Assembly (NCBI GenBank): GCA_030433125.1
Contig: JAUIKZ010000002.1
Coordinates: forward strand, 1 to 33,641
DNA from: Alphaproteobacteria bacterium
Lineage (GTDB): Bacteria; Pseudomonadota; Alphaproteobacteria; UBA6184
Direction of reading: 5' to 3'
DNA length: 33,641 nucleotides
The position numbers were made by a program, and so were the translations under genes. A model generated the notes under the pieces. That model did no database searches and was not told where the DNA came from. It worked only from the letters and a program-made list of their open reading frames with translations. Shown here one piece after another: positions 1-8,296 of this stretch (the first letter of the stretch is position 1; every line of letters starts with the position of its first letter).

Positions 1-6
1 CTCCTC

Positions 7-29
7 CCTCTCCTATTCACGAGGAGGGG
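7..29. other. GC-rich hairpin at window edge
   Basis: Positions 7-14 pair with 22-29 (8 bp including one G-T wobble) around a 7-base loop. No T-tract follows on the plus strand until a mixed pyrimidine stretch about 20 bases later. It may be the end of an upstream transcription unit or part of the leader of the GLUG gene. The sequence to the left is not available, so the role is open. Confidence 0.3.
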
Positions 30-105
30 AGCCACACCCCTCAACCTTTTCTTAACCCTCTTGCTCTAAGCTGGCCCCATTAAAAGCAACAAAGAGGATA
101 ATAGT

Positions 106-2295
106 ATGTTAAAGAAGCTCGCGTTAAGCACGGTAGCCACGTTGGGACTTGTGTGGGGTGTAGATGATTTGATTATTGCAGATGACGGCCGCGCAGACGA
201 CCTAGCAACTGTACTTGCTGACACGGGCACCCAACGCATAAAACCAGCTCAAATTGTGGAAGCCCTCACCGCTGATCTTGACATCACTGCCACCAATAGC
301 ATTTCCATTTTGAGTGATCTCGATTTTAGCGGCGTATCAGCTGCCAATATGCTTCGCTTCATAGCCGGGAATGGTACTGGCACCGGCGAGATTAATATTG
401 GCAGTGAAGACACGGATGTAACACTCACCTGGAACAAGCCGGGGAACCTGGAGTTTAATACGGGGAACGATAGTGGCACCATCCATGCTAATGGCACATT
501 CATACTCCACACGGGGTCTAAACTGGAATTTAACGGCACATTTAATAAAGAAGCTACGGGGGCTTGGAGTGACATTGCCAACCGCCAAGAGATGTGGATA
601 CGTGCCAAAAACCCCTGGGACGACGCCGAGGAGCAGGTGTACGTAAGGCCGGGTTATAATGACCCAGCCACGACTACAGCCATTGAGTATGGCTCATCCC
701 CTGCTGGCAGTCCTAAAATATATTACCTTATTAACAGCGTGGCCGAGTGGAACAAGGTGGCTACCACCACATCAGTTAATGGTGGTGACCCCAACTACTG
801 GGGCACCTACTGGAGCAAAAACTATGCCTTGGGGGCTACTTTTAAGGACGATAGTAATAACCCAGATTATATCACCAACCGCATTGGCATCGCTGGAGGG
901 GACGACCCCGGGGCTCAATACTATTCAGGATCATTTAATGGGTTAGGCAACACTTTATACTTAAATATTGAGGTTGATAATACTGACAACGCTGGCACCT
1001 TTGGTGTTGTTAAAGCCACAGATGCTGATTGCTTATTTGAAAACATAACATTAAATGGACAGGTAAATAGTACTTTTAGTAGTACTTGGGCAGACACCGG
1101 AGCTTTAATCGGAGAGCTTAATGGCTCTCAACGGGTTGCCATCAGAAGAATAAACTCAAGGGCAAACGTTTCTGCCTTAGGTGAAGCTGTAGGCGGCTTG
1201 GTGGGGTATAGCTTTAATGGCATTGACACCTTAACCCACAACACACTAAGTGGCACCGTCACCGTGAGTGGGGATGGGTGTGTAGGTGGCTTGGTGGGGT
1301 ATAGCTTGACTGCCATTGACACATTAACCCACAACATCCTGAGTGGCACCGTCACCGTGAGTGGTAACGATTATGTAGGCGGCTTGGTGGGGCGGGGGGA
1401 TGTGGCCACCTTAACCCACAACACATTCTCTGGCACCGTCACCGTGAGTGGTGGTGAAGATGTAGGCGGCTTGGTGGGGTATAGCAATCAGGGCATTGGA
1501 AACCTCACTCATAACACCCTAACCGGAACCATTACAATAAGCGGCAATAACTACGTCGGTGGTTTGGCCGGTGACCCGGAGACTATACGCCTATTACAAC
1601 AGAACATTCTGCGGAATGTGACGGTTATGGGTAACGACAAAATTGGCGGACTTGTAGGAGAAGTAGATACCAGCCTAATCACGGTGAGCAATAATACTCT
1701 ACAAGTGTATTTAAAGGGGAACAGCAATGTGGAACCTTTGTGGGGGGGCACGGATGGAAGTGCTACCTTTACCACGGTGGAAAACAACCACTGGATTATT
1801 CCGGTTGGGGGGCAATCGTTGGCGTTGGTGGGTAGCGCACCTGCAGATGGAGTCAACTGGTTTAAAACGGGTTGGGTGACTATCTCTGGGACAACCGTTA
1901 CCCACAATGATAAGTCAGGTGAAGCGCTTGAGATGGCCGCAAGCGCAATCACCATCAACTTCTTAGAGGCAGGCTATGGCGATGTCACTATATTAGGCAA
2001 AGAGGAGCGCTACCAGCTTACCACAAAAACCACTGAAAGCATTAAACCCATCACCTTCACCCCGGCCCTCTCAGTGACCCAAGGCACCCTCACCCTAAAA
2101 GGGTACGACTTTACGTTTAATGATAAAGTAACCCTTACCAAACTGCCAAGCGGTGGGCCACGCCTGCGGTTGGAATTTACCGATGCCGTTACCACGCAGA
2201 ACTTAAAAGATATGTTCACCAACGGCCTAAAAGTGCTCGAAGACGGAGCGGAAGAAGACGTCACTCTTGACCCGCTTCATAGAACGGCTCCGTAG
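106..2295 (+). CDS. Exported GLUG-repeat surface protein
   Basis: 729 residues, opening with MLKK and a hydrophobic run to about residue 20, consistent with a signal peptide, although no clean A-X-A cleavage site is visible. Residues 30-350 are Gly/Asn/Thr-rich, as in beta-helix passenger domains. Residues 362-543 hold six consecutive GLUG-type repeats (VGGLVGYS...), each 29 or 31 residues. The remainder is Thr/Gly-rich, and the C-terminus (HRTAP) lacks the terminal Phe of an autotransporter barrel, so no self-export domain is seen. The GLUG motif (Pfam family) is known from bacterial surface proteins, some peptidase- or adhesin-like. The start is supported by AGAGG at 93-97. No promoter stands out and no operon partner is present. 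Likely role: adhesin or surface matrix protein (inference); the export route is unknown. Confidence 0.75.
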   Translation: MLKKLALSTVATLGLVWGVDDLIIADDGRADDLATVLADTGTQRIKPAQIVEALTADLDITATNSISILSDLDFSGVSAANMLRFIAGNGTGTGEINIGSEDTDVTLTWNKPGNLEFNTGNDSGTIHANGTFILHTGSKLEFNGTFNKEATGAWSDIANRQEMWIRAKNPWDDAEEQVYVRPGYNDPATTTAIEYGSSPAGSPKIYYLINSVAEWNKVATTTSVNGGDPNYWGTYWSKNYALGATFKDDSNNPDYITNRIGIAGGDDPGAQYYSGSFNGLGNTLYLNIEVDNTDNAGTFGVVKATDADCLFENITLNGQVNSTFSSTWADTGALIGELNGSQRVAIRRINSRANVSALGEAVGGLVGYSFNGIDTLTHNTLSGTVTVSGDGCVGGLVGYSLTAIDTLTHNILSGTVTVSGNDYVGGLVGRGDVATLTHNTFSGTVTVSGGEDVGGLVGYSNQGIGNLTHNTLTGTITISGNNYVGGLAGDPETIRLLQQNILRNVTVMGNDKIGGLVGEVDTSLITVSNNTLQVYLKGNSNVEPLWGGTDGSATFTTVENNHWIIPVGGQSLALVGSAPADGVNWFKTGWVTISGTTVTHNDKSGEALEMAASAITINFLEAGYGDVTILGKEERYQLTTKTTESIKPITFTPALSVTQGTLTLKGYDFTFNDKVTLTKLPSGGPRLRLEFTDAVTTQNLKDMFTNGLKVLEDGAEEDVTLDPLHRTAP
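1189..1734 (+). repeat. In-frame tandem repeat coding GLUG units
   Basis: Units begin at 1189, 1282, 1375, 1462, 1555 and 1642, with lengths 93, 93, 87, 93, 87 and about 93 bases. The first four start with nearly the same bases (GTAGGCGGCTTGGTGGGG) and the first three share GGCACCGTCACCGTGAGTGG near their end. The last two have diverged. All lengths are multiples of 3, so unit gain or loss keeps the frame. Confidence 0.85.
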
Positions 2296-2301
2296 CAGAG
2301 T

Positions 2302-2353
2302 AGACCCCAAACTTTCTTTATGCACGGAGACCCTCACACGCGTTTGGGGTCTC
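2302..2353. terminator. Hairpin(s) between GLUG gene and parE
   Basis: A perfect 11-bp stem (AGACCCCAAAC at 2302-2312 with GTTTGGGGTCT at 2342-2352) encloses a 29-base loop. A shorter alternative stem, GAGACC 2327-2332 with GGTCTC 2348-2353, uses the same right arm, so the two exclude each other. There is no T-tract on either side, so this is not a canonical intrinsic terminator. It lies between two convergent genes, which is where a bidirectional 3' hairpin would be expected. Confidence 0.45.
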
Positions 2354-2471
2354 TGTCTGCCCCTAGGGCCTGCGCATGAAAACTGTTCTTGACACCCCAA
2401 AGGATGACATAGGAGAGGAGGGTGGGAATGACATCGAGGGGGGGGATTGAAGGAGGCCTTTTGGGGCGTCC

Positions 2472-4424
2472 CTACACATCCAGCTCTTCTGCAAATTGGG
2501 CATTCTCTTGAATAAATTTAAAGCGTGGCTCCACTTTTTTACCCATGAGGTTCTCGATAAAGCCCGTGGTGTCATCAAGGGCCTCATCCGTTAAAAGTAC
2601 CTTTAACAACGTGCGTCGCGCGGGGTCCATGGTGGTCTCCTTCAGCTGGGCTGGCATCATTTCACCCAAGCCCTTAAAACGGCTTACCTCCACATGGGTA
2701 TATTTTTTAAAAGTAGTGTCCAGCAACTGCTTGCGCTCCTCGTCATCCTGCGCGTAAACGGTTTTGCCCCCTGCCGTTAATTTATACAAAGGCGGTTGCG
2801 CCAAATAGAGGTGCCCCCCCGTAATAAGGGCGCGCATCTTGGTAAAGAAGAAAGTCATCAACAAGGAGGAGATATGCGCCCCATCCACATCCGCATCCGT
2901 CATAATAATCACACGGTCATAGCGAAGTTTGGCCGCATCAAAGGCCTCTCCCACTCCACCCCCCAAGGCTTGCGTTATGTTTTGCACCTCTTGGTTCGCC
3001 AGGGCTTTTGTGTCAGTGGCCGTGGCCACGTTGAGTATCTTGCCCCGTAAGGGCAGAATGGCTTGCGTTTTGCGGTTGCGCGCTTGCTTCGCCGAGCCAC
3101 TTGCCGAGTCGCCCTCCACCAAAAACAACTCCGTGCCCTCACGATTTTGTTGGCTGCAATCCACAAGCTTACCCGGTAAAGGCACGCGCTTAGCGGCACT
3201 CGAACGCTGAATGTCTTTTTGCTGACGCCGTTTCAGGCGGTATTCCATATTCTGAATGGCCAGCTGCAAAAGCTGCTCGGCCATGTCTTTGTGGGTCACC
3301 AGCCAGTGATCGAGATAGTCTTGCAGCTTCACTTCAATAGGGCGCGACACCTCTTTGTTAAGAAGCTTCTCTTTGGTTTGGCCCTGAAACTGTGGCTCGG
3401 GTATAAACGCTGAAATAACAGCCACCACATTTTCAAAAATGTCATCCGCCATTATCTGGGTGGCTTTCTTTTCGTTGATGCGCTCTCCAAAAGAGCGGAA
3501 GGATTTTGTCACTGCCTGCTTAAACGCGTTTTCGTGGGTTCCCCCCTGGGGCGTGTGGATGGTGTTACAAAAACTTAAAAGCTTGCTGTCTAGGCCTTCT
3601 CCCCAGCCTATGGCCCACTCCAAGCGGCCGTTATCCAGCTTAATGTCATCCGCAAAGTGGGCGTGCAAGCTCTCCGTTGCCGTTAGAGACCCCAGATAAT
3701 CTAGCAATCCATTGGGGTAACAAATCACTTCTTTTTCAGGCGTTTTATCCCCTTTAATAAAGGCGGGGGCTGTTTGCCATACAATCTTCACCCCTTTATA
3801 AAGATAGGCTTTTGCCTTTAAAAGGTTATAAACGGTGGCGGCGTTAAAGGTGTTTTTAACCCCAAAAATGGTGGCATCGGGTGTGAAGGTGATGGCTGTT
3901 CCTTTTTTGCGGGGGCCTGCTGGTTCTGTGCTCAACCCCGAGGTAGCATGGCCTTTCGAATAGGTTTGTGTATACGCGGTGCCATCCCGAAACACTTTCA
4001 CCTCCAGGTGCTCGGACAAGGCGTTCACCACCGACACCCCCACACCGTGCAACCCGCCTGCCGTGCTATACGACTTATTACTAAACTTCCCTCCACTATG
4101 GAGTGTGGTTAATATAACTTCTAAGGCGGACTTTTCGGGGTATTTAGGATGTGGGTCAACGGGGATACCGCGGCCGTTATCAGTAATGGTTATGGTGCGC
4201 TCATCTAGCAGTGTGACCCCAATCTCTTTCGCATAGCCCGCCACTGCCTCGTCCATAGAGTTATCAATCACCTCTACAGCCAAATGATGCAAAGCATGAT
4301 TATCGGTGCCACCAATATACATGCCAGGCCGTTTGCGGACAGGCTCTAAGCCTTCAAGAACCTCAATGTCTTTGGCGGTGTAGCTGGTATTTTTGGCGGG
4401 TTTTGCAGTATCAAATAGGTCCAT
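2472..4424 (-). CDS. parE: DNA topoisomerase IV subunit B
   Basis: Type IIA topoisomerase ATPase subunit; with ParC it decatenates and relaxes daughter chromosomes in the cytoplasm. In 650 residues the GHKL ATPase comes first: N-box EVIDNSMDEA at 51-60, then DNGRGIP and GGLHGVGVSVVNALS. The transducer follows, then the TOPRIM domain with EGDSASGSAKQ near 435 and DADVDGAHISSLL near 513. The C-terminal MGKKVEPRFKFIQENA is the ParE form of this end. The length is shorter than GyrB and right for ParE. It starts one base after the pth stop codon, so it is almost certainly the last gene of an rplY-pth-parE transcript. gyrB is the main alternative, but the C-terminus and size favour parE. Confidence 0.93.
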   Translation of the reverse strand: MDLFDTAKPAKNTSYTAKDIEVLEGLEPVRKRPGMYIGGTDNHALHHLAVEVIDNSMDEAVAGYAKEIGVTLLDERTITITDNGRGIPVDPHPKYPEKSALEVILTTLHSGGKFSNKSYSTAGGLHGVGVSVVNALSEHLEVKVFRDGTAYTQTYSKGHATSGLSTEPAGPRKKGTAITFTPDATIFGVKNTFNAATVYNLLKAKAYLYKGVKIVWQTAPAFIKGDKTPEKEVICYPNGLLDYLGSLTATESLHAHFADDIKLDNGRLEWAIGWGEGLDSKLLSFCNTIHTPQGGTHENAFKQAVTKSFRSFGERINEKKATQIMADDIFENVVAVISAFIPEPQFQGQTKEKLLNKEVSRPIEVKLQDYLDHWLVTHKDMAEQLLQLAIQNMEYRLKRRQQKDIQRSSAAKRVPLPGKLVDCSQQNREGTELFLVEGDSASGSAKQARNRKTQAILPLRGKILNVATATDTKALANQEVQNITQALGGGVGEAFDAAKLRYDRVIIMTDADVDGAHISSLLMTFFFTKMRALITGGHLYLAQPPLYKLTAGGKTVYAQDDEERKQLLDTTFKKYTHVEVSRFKGLGEMMPAQLKETTMDPARRTLLKVLLTDEALDDTTGFIENLMGKKVEPRFKFIQENAQFAEELDV

Positions 4425-4425
4425 G

Positions 4426-5001
4426 TTATTTTATTGCATTACTAAAAGTTGAAAATTGATCGTTGCTGAAGCACCCACCTTGGATGAGTGTGGGGATGTT
4501 GCGCGCCATGGCTTGCATAAGCTGATCTAACACTGCCGCCTCATCCGGCGTAAATTGCCCCAGCACATAGCTGCTTACAAGGTTTGGATCGCCTGGGTGA
4601 TCAATCCCCACCCTCAAGCGCCAATAGTCTTTGCCTATAGAGTTATCAATGCTTTTCAACCCATTGTGACCGCCGTTACCGCCCCCAAACTTCATGCGTA
4701 CCTTGCCTGTCGCTAGCTCAAGGTCATCATGTACCACTAAAATCTGGTCCCGTTCTGGTTTATAAAACTGCATAAGCGGGATCACCGCTTTGCCCGACAG
4801 GTTCATGTATGTTGTAGGTTTAATGAGGTGGGTTTTAACACCCGCAAGCTCACCTGTTGCGGCTTGCGCTTTAATGCGTTGGGAGGCGAACGAGGAGAAA
4901 GGGTGAGTTGAAGCTATTTCATCTAACAACATAAAACCTATGTTGTGACGAGTCTTTAAATATTGATTACCTGGGTTGCCCAAGCCAATAATAAATAGCA
5001 T
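4426..5001 (-). CDS. pth: Peptidyl-tRNA hydrolase
   Basis: Cleaves peptidyl-tRNA released by ribosome drop-off, recycling tRNA in the cytoplasm. 191 residues, the usual family size. Visible signatures are GLGNPGNQYLKTRHNIGF at the N-terminus (with the catalytic His), the conserved KPTTYMNLSG, the VVHDDLEL acidic segment and the GGGNGGHNGLKSI block. It follows rplY, as in many bacteria, and ends one base before parE. Its AGGAGG (5016-5021, complement) is about 14 bases from the ATG and lies in the loop of a small hairpin (stems 5012-5016 and 5027-5031), so initiation may be weak or coupled to rplY. Confidence 0.95.
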   Translation of the reverse strand: MLFIIGLGNPGNQYLKTRHNIGFMLLDEIASTHPFSSFASQRIKAQAATGELAGVKTHLIKPTTYMNLSGKAVIPLMQFYKPERDQILVVHDDLELATGKVRMKFGGGNGGHNGLKSIDNSIGKDYWRLRVGIDHPGDPNLVSSYVLGQFTPDEAAVLDQLMQAMARNIPTLIQGGCFSNDQFSTFSNAIK

Positions 5002-5043
5002 GTGTAAAGTAGGGGCCTCCTAAGAAGCCCCCTCCATTATTCC

Positions 5044-5646
5044 TTACTCTTCGCGGTTGGCTTCGGCCACCGTCATACCTCTTGGCGGTAGAACAGTACA
5101 AACCGTATATTCGTTTTTACGGGCCAACTCCACACCTTCTGGCATGGCCACATTGCGCGTGGCAACGCTATCTTTTGCTTTCAACCCCGTAAGGTCTACA
5201 TCAATACGTGTAGGGATGTTGGCCGGTGCACACACCACATTAATGCGGTGAGACACCACGTTCAAACTACCACCACGCTTCAAACCCATTGATTTGTCAT
5301 GGTTAATAAAGTGAACCGGCACCGAAACCGTTACACGGCTGTTGTCGTTTACACGAAGAAAGTCCACATGCATCGGAAGGTCTTTTACCGGGTGAAACTG
5401 AATGTCTTTCACAAGCGCTTGCTCTTCTTTGCCGTTAACCTTCACGGCGAACAAGCGTGAGAAAATGTTTTTCTTACGAAGCTCACGTTCAATTTCACGA
5501 AGCTCGAGGGCGAATGATACATTTTCACCATCGGCGCCATACATTACTGCTGGCACTTTGCCTTCGCGGCGTAGCGCACGAGACACGCCTTTACCATCTG
5601 TTGATTTCTCTATTGCGTTAAACACTGACATATCTGTAGATGCCAT
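5044..5646 (-). CDS. rplY: 50S ribosomal protein L25, CTC/TL5 type
   Basis: Binds 5S rRNA in the large ribosomal subunit. 200 residues, so the long two-domain CTC form rather than the ~95-residue E. coli form. The N-terminal L25 domain runs to about residue 95 (RALRREGKVPAVMYG; LPMHVDFLRV), followed by the beta-rich TL5/CTC domain (VSVPVHFINHDKS; MPEGVELARKNEYTVCTVLPP). The start is fixed by AGGAG seven bases upstream. It is the first gene of rplY-pth-parE, transcribed from the promoter at 5710-5738. Confidence 0.94.
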   Translation of the reverse strand: MASTDMSVFNAIEKSTDGKGVSRALRREGKVPAVMYGADGENVSFALELREIERELRKKNIFSRLFAVKVNGKEEQALVKDIQFHPVKDLPMHVDFLRVNDNSRVTVSVPVHFINHDKSMGLKRGGSLNVVSHRINVVCAPANIPTRIDVDLTGLKAKDSVATRNVAMPEGVELARKNEYTVCTVLPPRGMTVAEANREE

Positions 5647-5701
5647 TATTTTACTCCTTCATTTACTTTCGGTTAAGCCCTATCATCAACTAAGAGATAT
5701 G

Positions 5702-5738
5702 GTGCTAGCACTATGCCATAGGCCACTTTTTTTTACAA
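5702..5738 (-). promoter_or_regulatory. Probable promoter of rplY-pth-parE
   Basis: Read on the minus strand: -35 TTGTAA (5733-5738), 17-base spacer, -10 CATAGT (5710-5715), about 65 bases before the rplY start. The -10 adjoins a perfect 10-base palindrome, GTGCTAGCAC (5702-5711), within a looser TATGG...CCATA dyad that could be an operator. Both boxes deviate from consensus. Confidence 0.45.
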
Positions 5739-5784
5739 GCGCATATGTGCTGATTCAGCCGGAAGCTCTGCCCCCCGTCTCACC

Positions 5785-5978
5785 CTGCTTCTATCTTGCA
5801 CAAGATATAATATTTCTTTTGGCTCATGGCTGAATTTAAAGCTTAAAGCGAAGCGCGTTTGTCAAGAGCGCCCCGGGCCCCTGCAGATTTTATGCACATA
5901 AAATCGAAGGGAAAGGGCAACCTTTACAAACAAGCGCTTTAAGCGACAATGCAGCTGAGCGAAAAGAATGCCCTGCTG
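5785..5978. repeat. Dispersed palindromic repeat, copy A
   Basis: A 194-bp stretch nearly identical to the reverse complement of 23803-23998; the differences are scattered substitutions and a 2-base indel near 5848-5855. It contains several short dyads: ATCTTG-CA-CAAGAT (near 5792-5805), ATTTTATG-CA-CATAAAAT (near 5887-5904), a CCCCGGGCCCC core and an AAGCGCTT-type element. No reading frame is conserved between copies, so it is non-coding. It has no clear terminal inverted repeats or target duplication. It fills about half of the 432-base gap between rplY and infA. It resembles REP/RPE- or MITE-like intergenic repeats; the family is not recognised. Confidence 0.85.
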
Positions 5979-6026
5979 TTTCGAGCCCTCATCCACCACT
6001 TTCACTGTCAATAGTGACATAGTTTT

Positions 6027-6056
6027 TTGTTGCATAATTTGGGGGACTCCTATAAA
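6027..6056 (+). promoter_or_regulatory. Possible infA promoter
   Basis: TTGTTG (6027-6032), 18-base spacer, TATAAA (6051-6056), 22 bases before the infA ATG. It sits 49 bases beyond the end of repeat copy A. The -35 is imperfect and the leader would be very short. Confidence 0.35.
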
Positions 6057-6078
6057 TGTAGCTTTAAATGGAGTATGA

Positions 6079-6297
6079 ATGAGCAAAGAAGATATTATTG
6101 AAATGCAAGGCACTGTAGAAGAGGTTCTTCCAAACACAGTGTTTCGTGTAAAACTTGAAAATGACGCTGAGGTCATTGCAAACATGTCGGGTAAGATGCG
6201 CAAAAACCGCATTCGCGTTCTTTTGGGTGACCGCGTAACGGTCGAAATCAGCCCTTACGATATTACTAAAGGACGCATTTCCTTCCGTCATAAATAA
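6079..6297 (+). CDS. infA: Translation initiation factor IF-1
   Basis: Binds the ribosomal A site and assists IF-2 and IF-3 in forming the initiation complex. 72 residues, exactly the family length, a single S1/OB-fold. Diagnostic segments are EMQGTVEEVLPNTVFRVKLE, the SGKMRKNRIRVLLGDRVTVE block and SPYDITKGRISFRHK at the end. GGAG at 6070-6073 sits five bases from the ATG. maf begins one base after its stop; infA-maf adjacency is common in Alphaproteobacteria. Confidence 0.97.
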   Translation: MSKEDIIEMQGTVEEVLPNTVFRVKLENDAEVIANMSGKMRKNRIRVLLGDRVTVEISPYDITKGRISFRHK

Positions 6298-6298
6298 T

Positions 6299-6898
6299 AT
6301 GAAATTACGCATTCCTCTTATTTTAGGTTCTGGTTCCCCCCGGCGTAAAGAGCTCTTGGGCAGCATTGGCATTGCGCCCTCTAAAATTGTTTCCCCAGAC
6401 ATTGATGAAACGGTGCATCATCTTGAAGGCCGCCCCCTCGAAACTGTCCGCGCCATAGCCGAAGCCAAAGCCAAACACCTAGCTGCCACCTTAGAGGAGG
6501 CTGCCACCCATGCTATTTTAACGGCAGACACCTTTGTGTATGCCCGGCGCCAAATAATGGGTAAAGCCCACACCAATGAAGATGTAAGGCATTTTTTGAA
6601 TATTCTGTCGGGACGGAGGCATCGCGTGTACAGCGCTATCACCCTCATAACCCCGAATCATAAACCCGTCACGAAAACGGTTACCACTATCGTGCAGTTC
6701 AAACGCTTAACACACCAAGAAATTGAGTGGTATGTCACCACTGGGGACGGTATAGGTAAAGCAGGTGGCTATGCAATTCAGGGGCCGGCTAGTGTTTTTG
6801 TAAAACACCTGAACGGTTCGCACACGAGCGTGATTGGTCTGCCGGTGCATGAAACGGTGCAACTACTGCATGGGCAAGGTGTGCTGCAGTTTCAATAA
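6299..6898 (+). CDS. maf: Maf family nucleotide pyrophosphatase, YhdE-like
   Basis: House-cleaning enzyme that hydrolyses non-canonical or excess nucleoside triphosphates to monophosphates and PPi. 199 residues. The Maf P-loop-like SGSPRRKELL is at 12-21, the catalytic-Asp segment TADTFV follows near residue 80, and KAGGYAIQGPASVFV near 160 ends in VIGLPVHET. The KAGxYxIQG form matches the YhdE (dTTP/UTP) subgroup rather than YceF. It starts one base after infA and is co-transcribed with it. A weak terminator-like hairpin follows. Confidence 0.9.
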   Translation: MKLRIPLILGSGSPRRKELLGSIGIAPSKIVSPDIDETVHHLEGRPLETVRAIAEAKAKHLAATLEEAATHAILTADTFVYARRQIMGKAHTNEDVRHFLNILSGRRHRVYSAITLITPNHKPVTKTVTTIVQFKRLTHQEIEWYVTTGDGIGKAGGYAIQGPASVFVKHLNGSHTSVIGLPVHETVQLLHGQGVLQFQ

Positions 6899-6914
6899 TC
6901 CATACCCCCCCCTC

Positions 6915-6972
6915 AAAACCACAAAACAAACTCGCAACAGAATAGAAATTTGCGGTTTTCTTGTTTTGTTTT
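6915..6972 (+). terminator. Weak terminator between maf and serS
   Basis: AAAACC-A-CAAA (6915-6925) pairs with TTTG-C-GGTTTT (6949-6959), ten pairs with one mismatch, and is followed by a T-rich run to about 6972. The stem is AT-rich, so termination would be partial. Confidence 0.4.
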
Positions 6973-7018
6973 TAAGCTCTTCAAATGCTATAAACAACTA
7001 ATAACAAGGCAACAAGAG

Positions 7019-8296
7019 ATGCATGATTTAAAATTTATTCGCGACAACCCGTCTATTTTTGATGCAAAACTCGCATTACGTGGCATTGATCCCAAATCTA
7101 ACACCCTATTAGAGCTCGATGAAAAAAACCGTGCGTTAAAAACAAAACTGCAAGACCAGCAAAGCCGCAAAAATGCGGTAGCCAAAGCCATCGGCATGGC
7201 GCGCGCTAGCGGTGAGGAAGCCGACTTAACTGTGCTGATTGATGAGGGCAATGCACTCAAAGAAACGATCCCCGCTTTGGAAGCTGAGCAAAAAGCCACG
7301 GAAGAAGATCTGCACACTCTGCTGTCGGGCCTACCAAACATGGTAGCAGATGAGGTGCCCGTGGGGGATGATGAGGATTATAACGTGACGGTGCGCACAC
7401 ATGGTGCTCCAAAGGATTTTTCTTTTAATGTTAAACCCCATGAAGAAATTGGTGAAGCCCTTGGGGGCATGGACTTTGCAACCGCCGCTAAATTAGCGAG
7501 TGCCCGTTTTGTGTTATTGCGTGGGCAGATCGCTCGTTTGGAAAGAGCGCTTGGTAACTTTATGCTAGACGTTCAAACACAAGAGCACGGTTACACAGAG
7601 GTAGCCCCGCCTGTGCTCGCCAATGCAAAAACACTTTTCGGCACCGGCCAACTGCCGAAGTTTGAAGATGACCAATTTAAAACAACCAACGGTTTGTACT
7701 TAACGGCCACATCCGAAATCACGCTCACTAACACTATAGCGGGAGAGATACTTACTGAAGCGCAACTCCCCATGCGCCTTACAGCCCTTACACCATGCTT
7801 TCGCCAAGAAGCGGGCTCGGCGGGGCGTGACACCAAAGGGATGATTCGCCTGCACCAGTTTAATAAAGTTGAGTTGGTGTCGATTGTCACACCCGAGGAG
7901 TCCAACCAAGAGTTAGAGCGTAAAACGGCGTGTGCCGAAGAGATTTTGAAACGCTTAGATTTGCCTTACCGCGTGCAACTGCTATGCACGGGTGACATCG
8001 GTTTCGGGGCGCTCAAGACATATGATTTAGAAGTGTGGCTCCCCTCACAAAAAACCTACCGTGAAATTTCAAGCTGCAGCAACTGTGGTGACTTCCAAGC
8101 ACGTCGCATGAAAGCCCGCTTTAAGGATTATGATGGAAAAACACAACCGGTGCACACCTTAAACGGCTCGGGGTTGGCGGTTGGTCGCACATTGGTAGCT
8201 GTGTTAGAAAACTACCAGAATGAAGACGGTTCTGTTACAATACCAGAAGTATTGGTACCATATATGAATGGGGTAACACACATTGGAAAAGAATAA
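7019..8296 (+). CDS. serS: Seryl-tRNA synthetase
   Basis: Class II synthetase that charges tRNA-Ser (and tRNA-Sec where present) with serine. The ATG at 7019 gives 425 residues starting MHDLKFIRDNP, the normal SerRS N-terminus; an in-frame TTG at 6950 would add 23 unrelated residues and is rejected. Residues ~30-100 form the charged helical arm that grips the tRNA. Motif 2 is visible as FRQEAGSAGRDTKGMIRLHQF and motif 3 as GSGLAVGRTLVAVLENYQ; EISSCSNCGDFQARR is also typical. It overlaps the next gene by 14 bases and heads a six-gene run. Alphaproteobacteria usually have surE and pcm next; both are absent here. Confidence 0.96.
   Translation: MHDLKFIRDNPSIFDAKLALRGIDPKSNTLLELDEKNRALKTKLQDQQSRKNAVAKAIGMARASGEEADLTVLIDEGNALKETIPALEAEQKATEEDLHTLLSGLPNMVADEVPVGDDEDYNVTVRTHGAPKDFSFNVKPHEEIGEALGGMDFATAAKLASARFVLLRGQIARLERALGNFMLDVQTQEHGYTEVAPPVLANAKTLFGTGQLPKFEDDQFKTTNGLYLTATSEITLTNTIAGEILTEAQLPMRLTALTPCFRQEAGSAGRDTKGMIRLHQFNKVELVSIVTPEESNQELERKTACAEEILKRLDLPYRVQLLCTGDIGFGALKTYDLEVWLPSQKTYREISSCSNCGDFQARRMKARFKDYDGKTQPVHTLNGSGLAVGRTLVAVLENYQNEDGSVTIPEVLVPYMNGVTHIGKE

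Noticed and set aside
1189..1734. Possible CRISPR array
   Set aside because: Regular repeats, but in-frame, coding for GLUG units, with conserved rather than unique spacers.
1551..1958. 135-codon antisense ORF in the GLUG gene, and similar ones at 249-608 and 2010-2264
   Set aside because: Antisense shadows caused by the skewed codon use of the repeat protein.
5862..6212. Minus-strand ORF over repeat copy A and infA
   Set aside because: Shadow of infA and the repeat; no start signals or family resemblance.
6950..7018. N-terminal extension of SerS from a TTG
   Set aside because: The 23 added residues are unlike SerRS, lie over the terminator-like hairpin, and the ATG at 7019 gives the normal start.
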